Shown piece by piece: positions 35,140 through 47,051 of a DNA stretch of 64,000 bases. The notes below the pieces were generated by a model, which ran no database searches, was not told the DNA's origin, and worked only from the letters and a program-made list of their open reading frames with translations. The translations under genes were made by a program, and so were the position numbers. Location: the NCBI GenBank assembly GCA_963835705.1, contig CAWIGR010000002.1:20651-84650 (forward strand), given 5' to 3'. The stretch comes from JACVRW01 sp963835705. GTDB lineage: Bacteria > Actinomycetota > Thermoleophilia > Solirubrobacterales > Thermoleophilaceae. Positions within the stretch are counted from its first letter, which is position 1; every line of letters begins with the position of its first letter.

Positions 35140-36910
35140 TCAGTAGCTGAGGCCGTGGCCGAACGGGTACAGGATCGTGCCGGGGTCGCCGGCAGCGGGG
35201 ATGTCCACGGGCAGCCGGCCGCGCGGGTTCACCTCCCCGAACAGCGTCTTCGCGAGCGCCCTCACCGAAACGCCGGCGTAGCTGTAGGTCGCCACGTAGG
35301 TGTCGGCGCTCGGCAGGTGGGCGATGTCGTACGGGTCGCGCACCGCGGCCACGATCACCGGCTTCCCGCTCGCCACCAGCTCCGCCACCAGCCGCTGCTG
35401 GGCCGGCGAGCTCCAGGCCCGGTTCGTCACCACGATCACGACGTCGTTCCGCGGCGGCGGCAGCGCGAGCGCTTGCGATCGCCGCGTCGCTCGGCGCCGC
35501 GCCCGTCTCGTACACCTCGGCCGTCAGGCCGCGCTCGCGAACCTGCGATCCGAGCGTCGCCGTGGTCGTCACGCCCCAGCCGGTCACGAGCGCGCTCTGC
35601 CCGGTGCCGGCGCGCAAGGGCAGGACACCGACGTCGTTCTTCACCAGCGTGACGGTCCGCTCGGTCACCTCCTCGGCCGTCTCCAGGTGGCGCCGGTTGC
35701 CGACGACCTTGTCGACCTTGTGCTCCTTCACGAACGGCTGCTTGAACAGCCCCAGCCGCTCCTTCAGCCGCAGCACCCGGTAGACCGACTGGTCGATCCG
35801 GCGCTCGCTGATCTCGCCCGAGCGCACCGCCTCGAGCACCGAGCGGTAGGCCAGGTCGAAGTCCGGCGGCATCAGCATGAGGTCGGCGCCGGCCTTGATC
35901 GCCTCGACGGGCACGCGGTCGTCGCCGAACATGTCCCGCACGCCCTGCATGTCGAGGGCGTCCGTGACCACCACGCCGTCGAAGTCCATCTGGCGCCGCA
36001 GGAGGTCGGTGAGGATCGGGCGGGAGAGCGTCGCCGGGCGGCCCGAGTCGTCCAGCGCGGGCACGACGATGTGCGCGGTCATGATCGACTCGACGCCCGC
36101 CTCGATCGCCGACTCGAACGGCGGGAGGTCGATGCTGTCGAGCTCCTCTCGGGTGTGGTCGATCACGGGGAGGCCGGTATGCGAGTCGACGTTGGTGTCG
36201 CCGTGGCCGGGGAAGTGCTTCGAGGTGGAGGCCACGTCCTCGCGCTGGTAGCCGCGCACCTGGGCCTCTGTGAGCGAAGCGGCCAGGTCCGGGTTCGAGG
36301 AGAACGAGCGCACGCCGATCACCGGGTTCTCGGGGTTCACGTTCACGTCGGCGACCGGGGCGAAGTTCTGGTTGATCCCCATCGCGCGGAGCTCCTTGCC
36401 CGTGACCTCGGCCGCGGACTTCGCCAGCCTCGGGTCGCGCGCGGCGCCGAGCGCCATGTTGCCGGGGAACTGGGTGGCGGGCTCCGTGATCCGCACCACG
36501 AGGCCCTGCTCCTGGTCGGTCGAGATCAGCGCCGGGATCTCAGGACCGGACGAGGTGGCCGCCCGCTGGACCCCGTTCGACAGGCCCGCGATCTGGCGCG
36601 GGTTCTGCACGTTGCCGGACCAGGCGAAGTAGATGATCCCGCCGAGGTGGTAGCGCTCGATCAGCTCGCGGTGGCTGTCGACCCCGTACTCGGACTGATT
36701 GCGCGGGTCGGCCTCGTCGGCGTCCGTCCCGTAGGCGTAGGTCATGAACATCTGCCCGACCTTCTCCTCGAGCGACATCCGCTCGATCTTGCGCGTCAGC
36801 CGGTCCTCGTCGTCGCGGTCGGCTGACGCGCCGGGCGCGATGGCCACGGCCACCGCCAGCGCGCATGCCAGGAGCAGCGCCCAGGTGCGCCGAGTCCGCA
36901 GGGTCCGCAT
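35140..36910 (-). CDS. Exported GH3 beta-N-acetylglucosaminidase, NagZ type (one frameshift)
   Basis: About 590 residues. Signal peptide MRTLRTRRTWALLLACALAV. The NagZ-specific Asp-His acid/base loop is KHFPGHGDTNVDSHTGLP, and the nucleophile is in VVTDALDMQGV. A C-terminal alpha/beta-sandwich domain follows (TVTLVKNDVGVLPLRAGTG), ending GRLPVDIPAAGDPGTILYPF. It trims terminal GlcNAc from chitin or peptidoglycan fragments. ATG 36908-36910. A single inserted base near 35475 shifts the frame before the last 110 residues. It precedes the NAGPA gene by 6 bases. A GntR/DasR-like operator lies 31 bases upstream of its start. Confidence 0.9.
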
Positions 36911-36940
36911 CGTCGTCCCTCCCGTTCCGCCGAGGCCGAA

Positions 36941-36958
36941 TACTGGTCTATACCAGTA
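36941..36958 (-). promoter_or_regulatory. DasR/dre-like operator (GntR family) upstream of GH3
   Basis: TACTGGT (36941-36947) and ACCAGTA (36952-36958) form a perfect 7-bp inverted repeat around CTAT. The core ACTGGTCTATACCAGT matches the DasR dre consensus of streptomycetes (ACTGGTCTAGACCAGT-type) at 15 of 16 positions. It sits 31 bases before the GH3 start and 88 bases before the FAD oxidase start on the other strand. Confidence 0.72.
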
Positions 36959-37046
36959 CCCGTTCCTGCCTCCGGCGAGACATAGGGGGTGCGAATAGGG
37001 GACTCCCCCGACGCGCCCCCGGTCGACCTGCGGGACGGTGGCCCGC

Positions 37047-38426
37047 ATGACAACCACCGAAGCACCCACACTCGCCGCCGCGCTTCGCGCCGGCGGCTTC
37101 GTCGGCCACGTCGTCGAGCCGGACGACCCCGGCTACGACGCCGCCCGCGCCGGCTGGAACGGCGCGATCGACCGGCGCCCGGCGGCGGTGGCCTGCGCCA
37201 GCGACGCCGAGGACGTGGCCGCCGCGATCAGGGCCGCCCGCGGGGCGGAGCTGCCGTTCACGATCCGCGCCGGGGGGCACTCCGTGTCGGGGCGGTCGGT
37301 CCGCGACGGCGCGCTGTGCATCGACCTGCGGGAGCTGAACGGCGTGGACGTGGACCTCGAGCGGGGCATCGTGCGGGTCGGCGGCGGAGCCCTGCTCGGC
37401 GAGCTCGACGCCGCCACCCAGCAGCACGGGCTCGCGGTGCCGGCGGGCCAGATCTCGCATACCGGCGTCGGCGGGCTCACGCTCGGCGGCGGCATCGGCT
37501 GGCTGATGCGCCATCACGGTCTCACGATCGACTCGCTCGAGGCCGCGGAGGTCGTGCTGGCCGACGGTGAGATCGTGCGCGCCAGCGCCGAAGAGCACCC
37601 CGACCTGTTCTGGGCACTGCGCGGCGGGGGCGGCGACTTCGGCGCGGTCGTGAGCTTCGAGTTCCGCCCCCATCGCGTCGGGCCGATGGTGCTCGGCGGG
37701 ATGCTCGCTTACCCGTGGGATCAGGCCCGTGACGCCCTGCGCGCGAGCCGCGACCTGATGGAGGACGGCGCGCCGCCCGAGCTGACGATCTTCGACACGC
37801 TGATCACCGCGCCGCCCGAGGCGCCCTTCCCGCCGGGGCTTCAGGGACGCCGGGTTGCGGTGGTGGGAGTGGCGTGGAGCGGGGACCTGGCCGAGGGGGA
37901 GCGGGTGCTCGCTCCGCTGCGCGAGGCCTGCGCGCCGGCGCTCGACCTGGTGGGGCCGATGCCGTACGTGGCGCTCCAGACGATGCTCGACCAGACCGCG
38001 CCACACGGCTGGCGGTTCTACGACCGGCTCCACTACCTGCCCGCGGTCAGCGACGGCTTCATCGACTCGGTGATTCGCGGGTTCGAGGAAGTCCCGTCGC
38101 CGCAGTCCCACGTGGTGACGGGGTGGATGGGCGGCGCGATCGACCGCGTTGCGCCGGACGACACGGCGTTCGGCCACCGCGACGCGCGGGCCTTCACGTG
38201 GATCATCGGCTCCTCGGGCGACCAGCCGGTGGGACCGGTTGCCGAGTGGGTGCGACGCCTCTGGGACGACACCGCGCAGTACGCCGGCGAGGGGGTGTAC
38301 GTGAACGCGCTCGACTCCGGGCGCTCCGTGCGGGAGGCCTACGCCGGCGGGATCTGGGAGCGGCTCGTGGCGATCAAGCGCCGCTACGACCCGGACGGGG
38401 TCTTCGCGGGCAACGGCATCGGCTAG
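37047..38426 (+). CDS. FAD-linked oxidase, BBE/6-hydroxynicotine-oxidase-like (single covalent link)
   Basis: 459 residues. PP loop FTIRAGGHSVSGRSV with the flavin-linking His; GGGIGWLMRHHGLTIDSLEA has Ile where the bicovalent enzymes have Cys, so a single His-FAD link is predicted. ALRGGGGDFGAVVSFEF follows. The C-terminus is IKRRYDPDGVFAGNGIG with the usual YDPD motif. ATG 37047 is used; GTG 37038 is an alternative. It is the divergent partner of the GH3 gene, and its stop overlaps that of the LuxR gene by three bases. Substrate unknown. Confidence 0.88.
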   Translation: MTTTEAPTLAAALRAGGFVGHVVEPDDPGYDAARAGWNGAIDRRPAAVACASDAEDVAAAIRAARGAELPFTIRAGGHSVSGRSVRDGALCIDLRELNGVDVDLERGIVRVGGGALLGELDAATQQHGLAVPAGQISHTGVGGLTLGGGIGWLMRHHGLTIDSLEAAEVVLADGEIVRASAEEHPDLFWALRGGGGDFGAVVSFEFRPHRVGPMVLGGMLAYPWDQARDALRASRDLMEDGAPPELTIFDTLITAPPEAPFPPGLQGRRVAVVGVAWSGDLAEGERVLAPLREACAPALDLVGPMPYVALQTMLDQTAPHGWRFYDRLHYLPAVSDGFIDSVIRGFEEVPSPQSHVVTGWMGGAIDRVAPDDTAFGHRDARAFTWIIGSSGDQPVGPVAEWVRRLWDDTAQYAGEGVYVNALDSGRSVREAYAGGIWERLVAIKRRYDPDGVFAGNGIG

Positions 38427-40043
38427 AGCCCTTCGCGGACGGCGTGCGCGGCCGCCTCGGCGCGGCTGCGCACGCCGAGCTTGGCCAGCACGCGGCCGAC
38501 GTGGTGCTCCGCCGTCTTCGGCGCGATCACGAGCCGGTCGGCGATCTGCGCGTTCGACAGTCCGGCGGCGATCAGGCTGAGCACCTCGAGCTCGCGGGCG
38601 GTGAGGTGGTCGCGATCGCCCCGGGTGACGGCGCGGCCGGAGACGCCGAGCTCGCGCAGCAGACCGGCGGCGCGGTCGGCGTCCCTGCGCGCGCCGAGCC
38701 GTTCGAAGACGTCGTGGGCGGCGCGGGCGGAGGCCAACGCGAACGGCGAGCCGGTCGCGGCTTGGACCCGTGCGAGGGCGAGGCGGGCGCGGGCCTCCTC
38801 GAGCGGGAACTCGATAGCGGAAAAGCGGGCGACGGCGTCCTCGAGGTGGCGCTCGGCGGCCGCAGCCGTCGCCTTCGGCCCGGGCCGCCGCCGCTCGACC
38901 CGCGAGCAGCGCTGCCTCGGCCTCGAGGTCCGCTCGGGCCAGGCGCCCGGCGGCCTCGCCGAGCCGCTGCGCGGTGGCTGCCGCCTCCTCCGGCTCGTTC
39001 GACGCCAGCGCCAGCGCGCCGCGCAGAACCAGCACCTCGGGGTCGTCCTCGGCCGCCCGCCGGTCGAGCATGGCCTTCGCGTGCTCCAGGTCGCCGCGCT
39101 CGAGATGCAGGCGTACGACAGTGGCGAACGCGTCCGGCTCCTCCTCGAGGCCGCTAAGCAGCTTCTCGGCCTCCTCGGTCCGGCCCTGCCGCAATCGCAG
39201 CTCGGCCAGCACCGCCAGCGGCAGGAGGCGCCCGCCGCCCTTTCGCCGGTTCGCCTGACGTTCCAGGGCCTCGCCCAGCACGGCCTCGGCCCGCTCCCAG
39301 TCGCCCGCCCTCACCAGGACTCCGCCGTAGATGCCGCGGCACCACGACTGCACCGGCAGGAAGCGGCGCCGCTCCGTGAACTCCACCACCGCCTCGCACC
39401 ACTCGACCGCGCGCTGGAGGTCGGAGAGCCCGTCGCACACCACGAGCGTCGTGCAGCAAGCGTCGCCGCACGCCAGCGGATCGCTCGACTCACCGCCGAG
39501 CGCGACCGTCATCGCCTCGTCGAGCAGGCCGACGCCCTCCTCCAAGCGGCCCTGGCCCACCGCGGCGCGGCCGAGTTGGGCGAGCGCCATGCACTCCACG
39601 TTCGCATCGGCCAGCTCGTGCGCGATCTCCAGCGCGACGCGGGCGTGACGCTCGGCATCCGCGAGGTCGCCGGCCCGCTTTGCCTCCTCGATCGCCAGCC
39701 AGCCCAGCTCGGAGGAGGGGCCGCTGTCCGCGAGCAGGCGGCGCGCACGCGACAGCCAGCCCGCGGAGGCCGCCGTGCGGCCGTCGATGCGATGCTCGGC
39801 GGCCAGGTAGGTGGCGAGGTGGCCGGCGCTGCGGGTATCGCCTCGCCGCCGGTACTGGGCGTACGCCTCACGACGGCGGTCGATGCCGGCGTTGCGCTCG
39901 CCCAGCCACCACAGCGACTGGCCCAGACCGTCCAGCGCCTCGGGGTCGCCAGGGTCGGCTTCGAGCGCGGCGGCGAAAGCGTCGCGCGCGGCCGCCCAGT
40001 CGGCCTCGGCGAAGTGCTGCCAGCCGGTCTGCTTGCTGTCCAT
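38423..40043 (-). CDS. LuxR-family regulator with long TPR array (one frameshift)
   Basis: About 540 residues. The first 420 or so are tetratricopeptide repeats: DWAAARDAFAAALEADPGD, GDLADAERHARVALEIAHEL, GDWERAEAVLGEALERQ, GDLEHAKAMLDRRAAEDD. The C-terminal 65 residues are a LuxR helix-turn-helix: HLTARELEVLSLIAAGLSNA and LVIAPKTAEHHVGRVLAKLG. No AAA+ domain precedes the repeats, unlike MalT/LAL regulators. ATG 40041-40043. A single inserted base near 38880 breaks the frame between the repeats and the DNA-binding domain. Target unknown; the divergent M20 gene is one candidate. Confidence 0.88.
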
Positions 40044-40141
40044 CGGCGTCTACAGTCTCGCCGGTTCGGGCGGCGCTCACCAGCGGCGGCGCCGACGCGA
40101 ACGCAACGTCAGCGGTGAGGCAGTGGGGCAGGCGCCCGATC

Positions 40142-40190
40142 AGTGTGGGCCCTCAAAGGCACCATATGGGTGGCGCTGAGGGCCCACACT
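40142..40190 (+). repeat. Perfect 14-bp inverted repeat between divergent LuxR and M20 genes
   Basis: AGTGTGGGCCCTCA (40142-40155) is the exact reverse complement of TGAGGGCCCACACT (40177-40190). The 21-base spacer can itself pair (GGCACC with GGTGGC, one mismatch, around ATAT). It ends 32 bases before the M20 start and lies about 100 bases before the LuxR start. Long operator, RNA hairpin or remnant of a small mobile repeat are all possible. Confidence 0.85.
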
Positions 40191-40222
40191 CGTCAGGACG
40201 GCCGGGCGTAGGATCGCTGACG

Positions 40223-41522
40223 ATGGCGGACTCGCTCCAGCAAGAGGCCACCGACGTCCTCCAGCGCCTCCTCCGCCTCAACACCGTCAACCCGCCCGGC
40301 AACGAGCGCCCGGCGCAGGAGTTCCTGAAGGCCTTCCTGGACGGCGCCGGGCTCGAGACGGCGCTGCTCGGCGACGACCCGGCGCGGCCCAACCTCGTCG
40401 CCCGCCTGCGCGGCCGCGCGGCCCGGGCCGGTGCTCGGCCTGCTCTCGCACGTCGACACGGTCGTCGCGGATCCGGAGGGCTGGCGCCACGGGCCCTGGT
40501 CCGGCGAGCTCGACGAGGGTTGCGTGTGGGGCCGGGGCGCGCTCGACATGAAGTCGCAGACGGCGGCCGAGGCCGTGGCGGCGGCCTCGCTCGCCAGCGA
40601 GGGCTGGCGGCCCGAACAGGGCGACCTGCTCGTCATCTCGGTCAGCGACGAGGAGGTCGGCGGCACCGGCGCCCAGTGGCTCACCGCCGAGCATCCAGAG
40701 CTCGTCCGCTGCGACTACCTGCTCAACGAGGGCGGCGGCGAGAGCGTGGAGATCGACGGCGAGCGCGCGTACACGATGTCCGTCGGCGAGAAGGGCGTCT
40801 TCCGCTTCACGCTGACCACCGACGGCGCCGCCGGCCATGCGTCGCTGCCCGCCGTCGCCGACAACGCGCTGCTCAAGCTCGCCCCGCTGCTCGAGGCGAT
40901 GAAGAGCAAGGCGCCCGGCTGGGACGTCACCCCCGCCCCGCGCGCCCTGCTGGCCGAGCTCGGCCTCGACGGCGACCCTTCCAGCGCTCTCGCCGCGCTC
41001 GAGCGAGCGCGCGCCCGGGTTCGCGCCGGAGGTCGACGCGATGATGCGCGTGACGCTCGCCCCGACGATGGTCGCCGCCTCGGACCAGATGAACGTGATC
41101 CCCGAGACGCGCGCGGCTGCACGTGGACTGCCGCGTGCCGCCGGGGATGGAGGAGCCGGCGGTGCTGGCGCGCGTGCACGAGGTGCTCGGCGCCACCGGC
41201 TACCGCCTCGAGTTCACCGAGCGCGTGGTGGGCAACGGGTCACCGCCGCAGTCGCCGCTGGCCGACGCCCTGCGCGGCTGGGTCGAGCGCACCGATCCGG
41301 GCGCCCGCTGCCTGCCGACCATGTCCGTCGGGCTACTCCGACTCGCGCACCTTCCGCGACGCCTTCCCCGACTGCGTCGCCTACGGCTTCTTCCCGCACC
41401 GGCACATGGCGGTCGAGCAGCTCGGCGAGCTGGTGCACGGCCGCGACGAGCGCATCGACGTGCGCGACCTCGGCCTGGCGGTGGACTGCTACCGCGCGGT
41501 CGCGACCGAGCTGCTCGGCTGA
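40223..41522 (+). CDS. M20-family metallopeptidase, acetylornithine-deacetylase/DapE-like (frameshifted)
   Basis: About 430 residues. The zinc ligands are LLSHVDTVVADPEGW and WGRGALDMKS; the catalytic Glu is in VSDEEVGGTGAQWL, then NEGGGE, RLHVDCRVPPGME and the lid/dimer domain (FRFTLTTDGAAGHAS). The last ligand is in FFPHRHMAVEQLGELVHGRD. M20 enzymes remove N-acyl or peptide groups; the substrate is unspecified. ATG 40223. About four single-base insertions (near 40430, 41010, 41110, 41330). The 3' end overlaps the convergent LLM gene by 34 bases. Confidence 0.87.
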
Positions 41523-42521
41523 GCGGCCGCCAGCCCGAACTCCGCGGCGATCAGCTCGTAGGAGCGCCGCCGCGCGGCGTGGTCGTGCGTGATCGTCAGC
41601 ACCAGCACCTCCTCGGCCCCGTACTCCGCGGCCACCGCCTCCAGCCCCGCCCGCACCGTCGCGGGCGAGCCGATCACCGCGCGGCGCCCGCTCCCGCCGG
41701 GGCGCTTCGAGCGCGTCTCCAGGTACCGCAGCGCCTTCTCCACCGGCGGGATCTCGACCAGCCGGCCCTGCCGCAGCAGCGACAGCATCATGCGGCTCGA
41801 CGAGGCCAGCCGCTCGGCCTCCTCGTCCGAGTCGGCGCAGACCGCGATCACCCCGACCGACACGCGCGGGGCGGCGAGCCGCTCCGAGTCCACGAAGCGC
41901 GCGCGGTAGTCGGCGGCGATCGCCGCGCCCGGCCGGGTTGATGAAGTCGGCGAACGAGTACGGCAGCCCGAGCTCGCCGGCCCAGATCGCGCTCTGCGGC
42001 GACGAGCCGAGCAGCCACGGCTCCGGGCGCTCGGGCCGGCCGGGCAGCGTAGCCGCCAGCCGCGCGAACGGGTGACCCGGCGGCATCCGGTCCTCCAGCA
42101 GCGCCAGCAGCTCGACGAGCTGCTCGATGAAGTCGTCGGGCGCCTGCTGACGGCGGTCGCGCTGCAGGGCGAGCATCGTCATCGGGTCGGTGCCCGGCGC
42201 GCGGCCCAGCCCGAGGTCGATCCGCTCCGGGTGAAGGCCGGCCAGCGAGCTGAACGTCTCCGCCACCTTCAGCGGGCTGTAGTGGGGCAGCATCACGCCG
42301 CCGCTTCCCACCCGGATCCGCGCGGTGCGGGCCGCGATCGCCGCGATCAGGATCTCGGGCGCCGCGCAGGCGAGCGCCGGCGTGGCGTGGTGCTCGGCCA
42401 CCCAGTAGCGGCGGTAGCCGAGCAGGTCGGCCAGCGCGGCGAGGTCGAGCGTGTTGTGGAGCGCCTCCGCGGCGGTGGAGCCCTCGGGGATCGGGGACTG
42501 GTCGAGGACGCTGAGGATCAC
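41489..42521 (-). CDS. Luciferase-like (LLM class) flavin-dependent oxidoreductase (one frameshift)
   Basis: About 344 residues: VILSVLDQSPIPEGSTAAEA, YRRYWVAEHHATPALACAAP, RIRVGSGGVMLPHYSPLKVA and RIDLGLGRAPGTDP are the standard opening of the bacterial luciferase family 'alternative 1' group. VLVLTITHDHAARRRSYELI is the C-terminus. It uses FMNH2 or F420H2. GTG 42519-42521 is the start. One inserted base near 41930 separates the halves. Convergent with the M20 gene. Confidence 0.87.
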
Positions 42522-42586
42522 GGCTTTACGAAGGCTTTGACTGGAGTTGACCCGGCGTTGACGCGGGACGCGGGAACCTGAGCGAC

Positions 42587-42904
42587 ATGAAAGTGATTGC
42601 ACTCATCACAGCCATGGCGCTGCTCGTCCCGGCCACCGCCTCCGCCCAGACTCCTCTGCGCGAGTACGAGGGCAAGGTCGTGTCCGTGAACCGCGAGGCC
42701 AAGCGCTTCCGCCTGCACGACTGCGAGCGCGGCACCATCCGCGTGCACGTGAACCGCAACACGAGCTGGGAGCGGATCGACCGCATGGCCGGGCTGCGCG
42801 TCGGCATGCGCGCCGTGGAGGTCAAGGTGCGCCGCATCGACGGTCGCTGGATCGCGCGCGAGGTCGAGAAGTCGGGCGGCGGCGGGGAACACGGCGGCTG
42901 CTAG
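42587..42904 (+). CDS. Small exported protein of unknown function
   Basis: 105 residues. A signal peptide (MKVIALITAMALLVPATASA) is followed by a compact, basic, beta-rich domain: EYEGKVVSVNREAKRFRLHD, TIRVHVNRNTSWERIDRM and AVEVKVRRIDGRWIAREVEK, then a Gly-rich tail ending HGGC. The fold looks OB-like (DUF5666-type), an inference. Start ATG 42587. It overlaps the stop of the convergent aldo/keto reductase gene by four bases. Confidence 0.75.
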   Translation: MKVIALITAMALLVPATASAQTPLREYEGKVVSVNREAKRFRLHDCERGTIRVHVNRNTSWERIDRMAGLRVGMRAVEVKVRRIDGRWIAREVEKSGGGGEHGGC

Positions 42905-43924
42905 CGCCTGAGCGCCTCGGGTCGCAGCGCCGGGTTGTCGTAGCCCGTGTCGGCCGGGTTGACGTTCTCGCCGGGCGGCACGATCTCGTCGATCCGGTCG
43001 AGGACGTCGTCGGACAGCTCCACGTCCGCGGCGCCCAGCTGCGACTCGAGGTGCTCCATCTTGCGGGGCCCGATGATCGCCGACGTGACCGCGGGATGGC
43101 GGATCACGAAGGCCAGCGCGAGCTCGATCAGCGTCATGCCCGCCTCCTCGGCCAGCTGGGCGAGCGCGTCGGCCGCGTCGAGCTTGCGCTGGTTGGCCGG
43201 GATCGAGAGGTCGTAGCGCTTCGGCAACATCGCCGAGCGGCGTGAGGTCAGGTCGCCGGCGCCCTTGCGCCACTTCCCCGACAGCCAGCCGCCGGCCAGC
43301 GGGCTCCACGGGAGCACGCCGATGCCGTAGCGACGGCAGGTGGGCAGCACGTCGTACTCGACCCCGCGGATGAGCAGCGAGTAGGGCGGCTGCTCGGAGA
43401 CGAAGCGCTCGCGGCCGCGCCGCTCGGCGGTCCACTGCGCCTCGACGATCTGGCTGGCGGGGAACGTCGAGGAGCCGATGTAGCGCACCTTGCCGGCGCG
43501 GACGAGGTCGGTCAGCGCGCCGAGCGTCTCGTCGATGTCGGTGTCGTCCTCGGGGCGGTGGATCTGGTAGAGGTCGATCCAGTCGGTCCCCAGCCGGCGC
43601 AGGCTGTTCTCGACCTCGCGTGACGATCCAGCGGCGCGAGTTGCCGAACTGGTTGGGGTCGTCCCCCATCGAGCCGTGCACCTTGGTGGCGAGGAAGACG
43701 TTGTCGCGGCGGCCGCCGGCGAGCGCCTTGCCGACGATCTCCTCGGACTCGCCGGCCGAGTAGACGTCGGCGGTGTCGATGAAGTTGATGCCGGCGTCGA
43801 GGGCGCGGTGGATGATGCGGATCGACTCGTCGTGGTCGCGCTCTCCCCAGGCGCCGAACATCATCGCCCCGAGGCAGAGCGGGCTGACCTTCACTCCGGT
43901 GCGTCCCAGCGTGCGGTGCTCCAT
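42901..43924 (-). CDS. Aldo/keto reductase (one frameshift)
   Basis: About 341 residues, TIM barrel. MEHRTLGRTGVKVSPLCLGA, INFIDTADVYSAGESEEIVG (catalytic Asp and Tyr), and ATKVHG (Lys) are intact; after a frameshift near 43625 come VRYIGSSTFPASQIVEAQW, SEQPPYSLLIRGVEYDVLP and SAIIGPRKMEHLESQL (NADPH-binding). The combination fits the general AKR 'oxidoreductase' branch; the substrate is not assignable. ATG 43922-43924. It is divergent from typA with 47 bases between. Confidence 0.88.
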
Positions 43925-43971
43925 GCGCGTCGAGACTAGTGACGGCACCCTGTCACCCTTGACGGCCGGAG

Positions 43972-45814
<1,843 letters not shown>

Positions 45815-45816
45815 CG

Positions 45817-46164
45817 GTGCCGCTGAACCACGTGGCCCTGACCGTGGCCGACCGGGAGCGCTCGGCCGCCTTCTACGCCGAGCACTTCGGCCTGACGCGG
45901 CGGCTCCACGACGACGAGCACCTGATGATCCTCGGCGACGACGCCGGGTCGGTGCTCACGCTGAGCGAGGGCGTGGCGCCGACGGGGCTCCCCAGCAACA
46001 ACCATTTCGGGTTCCAGCTGGCGGACGTGGACGAGGTGCGGGCCGCGCGCGAGCGGTTCCGCCAGGCGGGCCTCGTCGAGACGGAGTGGCAGGACGACAG
46101 CGTCGTAGTCCGTGTGCAGGTGGCCGACCCGGACGGCTACCGGGTCGAGCTGTACGCGTTTTAG
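45817..46164 (+). CDS. VOC-family (glyoxalase/dioxygenase fold) protein
   Basis: 115 residues in two beta-alpha-beta-beta-beta modules: LNHVALTVADRERSAAFYAE, then HFGFQLADVDEVRAARERFR and VADPDGYRVELYAF. One metal His is in NHVAL and the Glu is in VELY, as for this superfamily. GTG 45817, two bases after the typA stop. Substrate unknown; could be a small lactoylglutathione lyase-like or ligand-sequestering protein. Confidence 0.85.
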   Translation: MPLNHVALTVADRERSAAFYAEHFGLTRRLHDDEHLMILGDDAGSVLTLSEGVAPTGLPSNNHFGFQLADVDEVRAARERFRQAGLVETEWQDDSVVVRVQVADPDGYRVELYAF

Positions 46165-46331
46165 GACAGCCAGGCGATCAGCAGGATGATCAGCGCGATC
46201 CCGACGCCCGCGGCCCCGATGGTGATCGGCGGGCGGTTGCGGCGCCAGAAGTCCGGGTCCGCTTGGTCGCGCGTGTGGCGGCCTTCCGGCGGCTCGCCGG
46301 TCCAGTCGTCGTCGTCGTCCCACGCGCCCAC
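46161..46331 (-). CDS. Small C-terminally anchored membrane protein
   Basis: 56 residues from GTG 46329-46331, preceded by AAGGAA. An acidic cytosolic N-terminus (WDDDDDWTGEPPEGRHTRD) is followed by a single C-terminal helix (ITIGAAGVGIALIILLIAWL). Overlaps the VOC stop by four bases. No family recognised. Confidence 0.6.
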   Translation of the reverse strand: MGAWDDDDDWTGEPPEGRHTRDQADPDFWRRNRPPITIGAAGVGIALIILLIAWLS

Positions 46332-46418
46332 GCGTTCCTTGTACCCGCGTTTCCCCGTTCGGCCACCGGGTACGGCCAATGACTCGCACCGGTTATCGAC
46401 AGCAAGGCGGGGTTTGAA

Positions 46419-47030
46419 ATGGCAGAGCAGTCGGTCCGGGATCTCAAGCTGATCCAGTACCTGAACGAGGCGTACGGCAAGGAGAAGGAGCTCGAGACGG
46501 CGCTGCAGGCGCACATCGGGATGACCACCAAGGCGCCGTACAAGAAGCGCCTCCAGCAGCACCTGAAGGAGACCAAGGCGCACGCCCGTCAGGTGGAGCG
46601 CCGCATCAAGAAGCTCGGCGGCAAGGCCGAGGCGGTGCCGGCCCCGGGACCGATCGGCTCCGCCGCGTCGGCGGCGACCTCAGCGGCCAGCAAGGCTGTG
46701 TCGGCCGCGAAGGGCCCGCTGCACGCGATCCGCGGCACGGGCGAGAACGAGAAGATGCTCAAGAACGCGAAGACGCAGTTCTCCGAGGAGCACGAGGAGA
46801 TCGCGACCTACACCGCGATCGAGACGCTCGCCGACACGGTGGGCGACAAGGACACCGCCAAGCTCGCCCGCGAGATCCGGCGCGAGGAGGAGCGGATGGC
46901 GAAGTTCCTCGCCGGCCAGATCCCGACGCTGACGAAGGCCGTGGCGCGCGAGGAGATCCCGGCGGCGGAGCGGAACGGCGGCGGCACGCGGCGGCGGACG
47001 AGCCGCTCGCGTACCGGCTCGCGCTCCTAG
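46419..47030 (+). CDS. Ferritin-like DUF892 (YciE-type) protein
   Basis: 203 residues. The helix-bundle opening VRDLKLIQYLNEAYGKEKEL and LKETKAHARQVERRIKKLGG, then EEHEEIATYTAIETLADTVG and LAREIRREEERMAKFLAGQI contain Glu/His positions of a ferritin-like di-iron site. An Ala/Ser-rich linker (about 75-95) and a basic tail (TRRRTSRSRTGSRS) are added. YciE-like proteins are induced by osmotic and general stress. ATG 46419. Confidence 0.85.
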   Translation: MAEQSVRDLKLIQYLNEAYGKEKELETALQAHIGMTTKAPYKKRLQQHLKETKAHARQVERRIKKLGGKAEAVPAPGPIGSAASAATSAASKAVSAAKGPLHAIRGTGENEKMLKNAKTQFSEEHEEIATYTAIETLADTVGDKDTAKLAREIRREEERMAKFLAGQIPTLTKAVAREEIPAAERNGGGTRRRTSRSRTGSRS

Positions 47031-47051
47031 CGCACGCTGTAGCTTCCCCGT

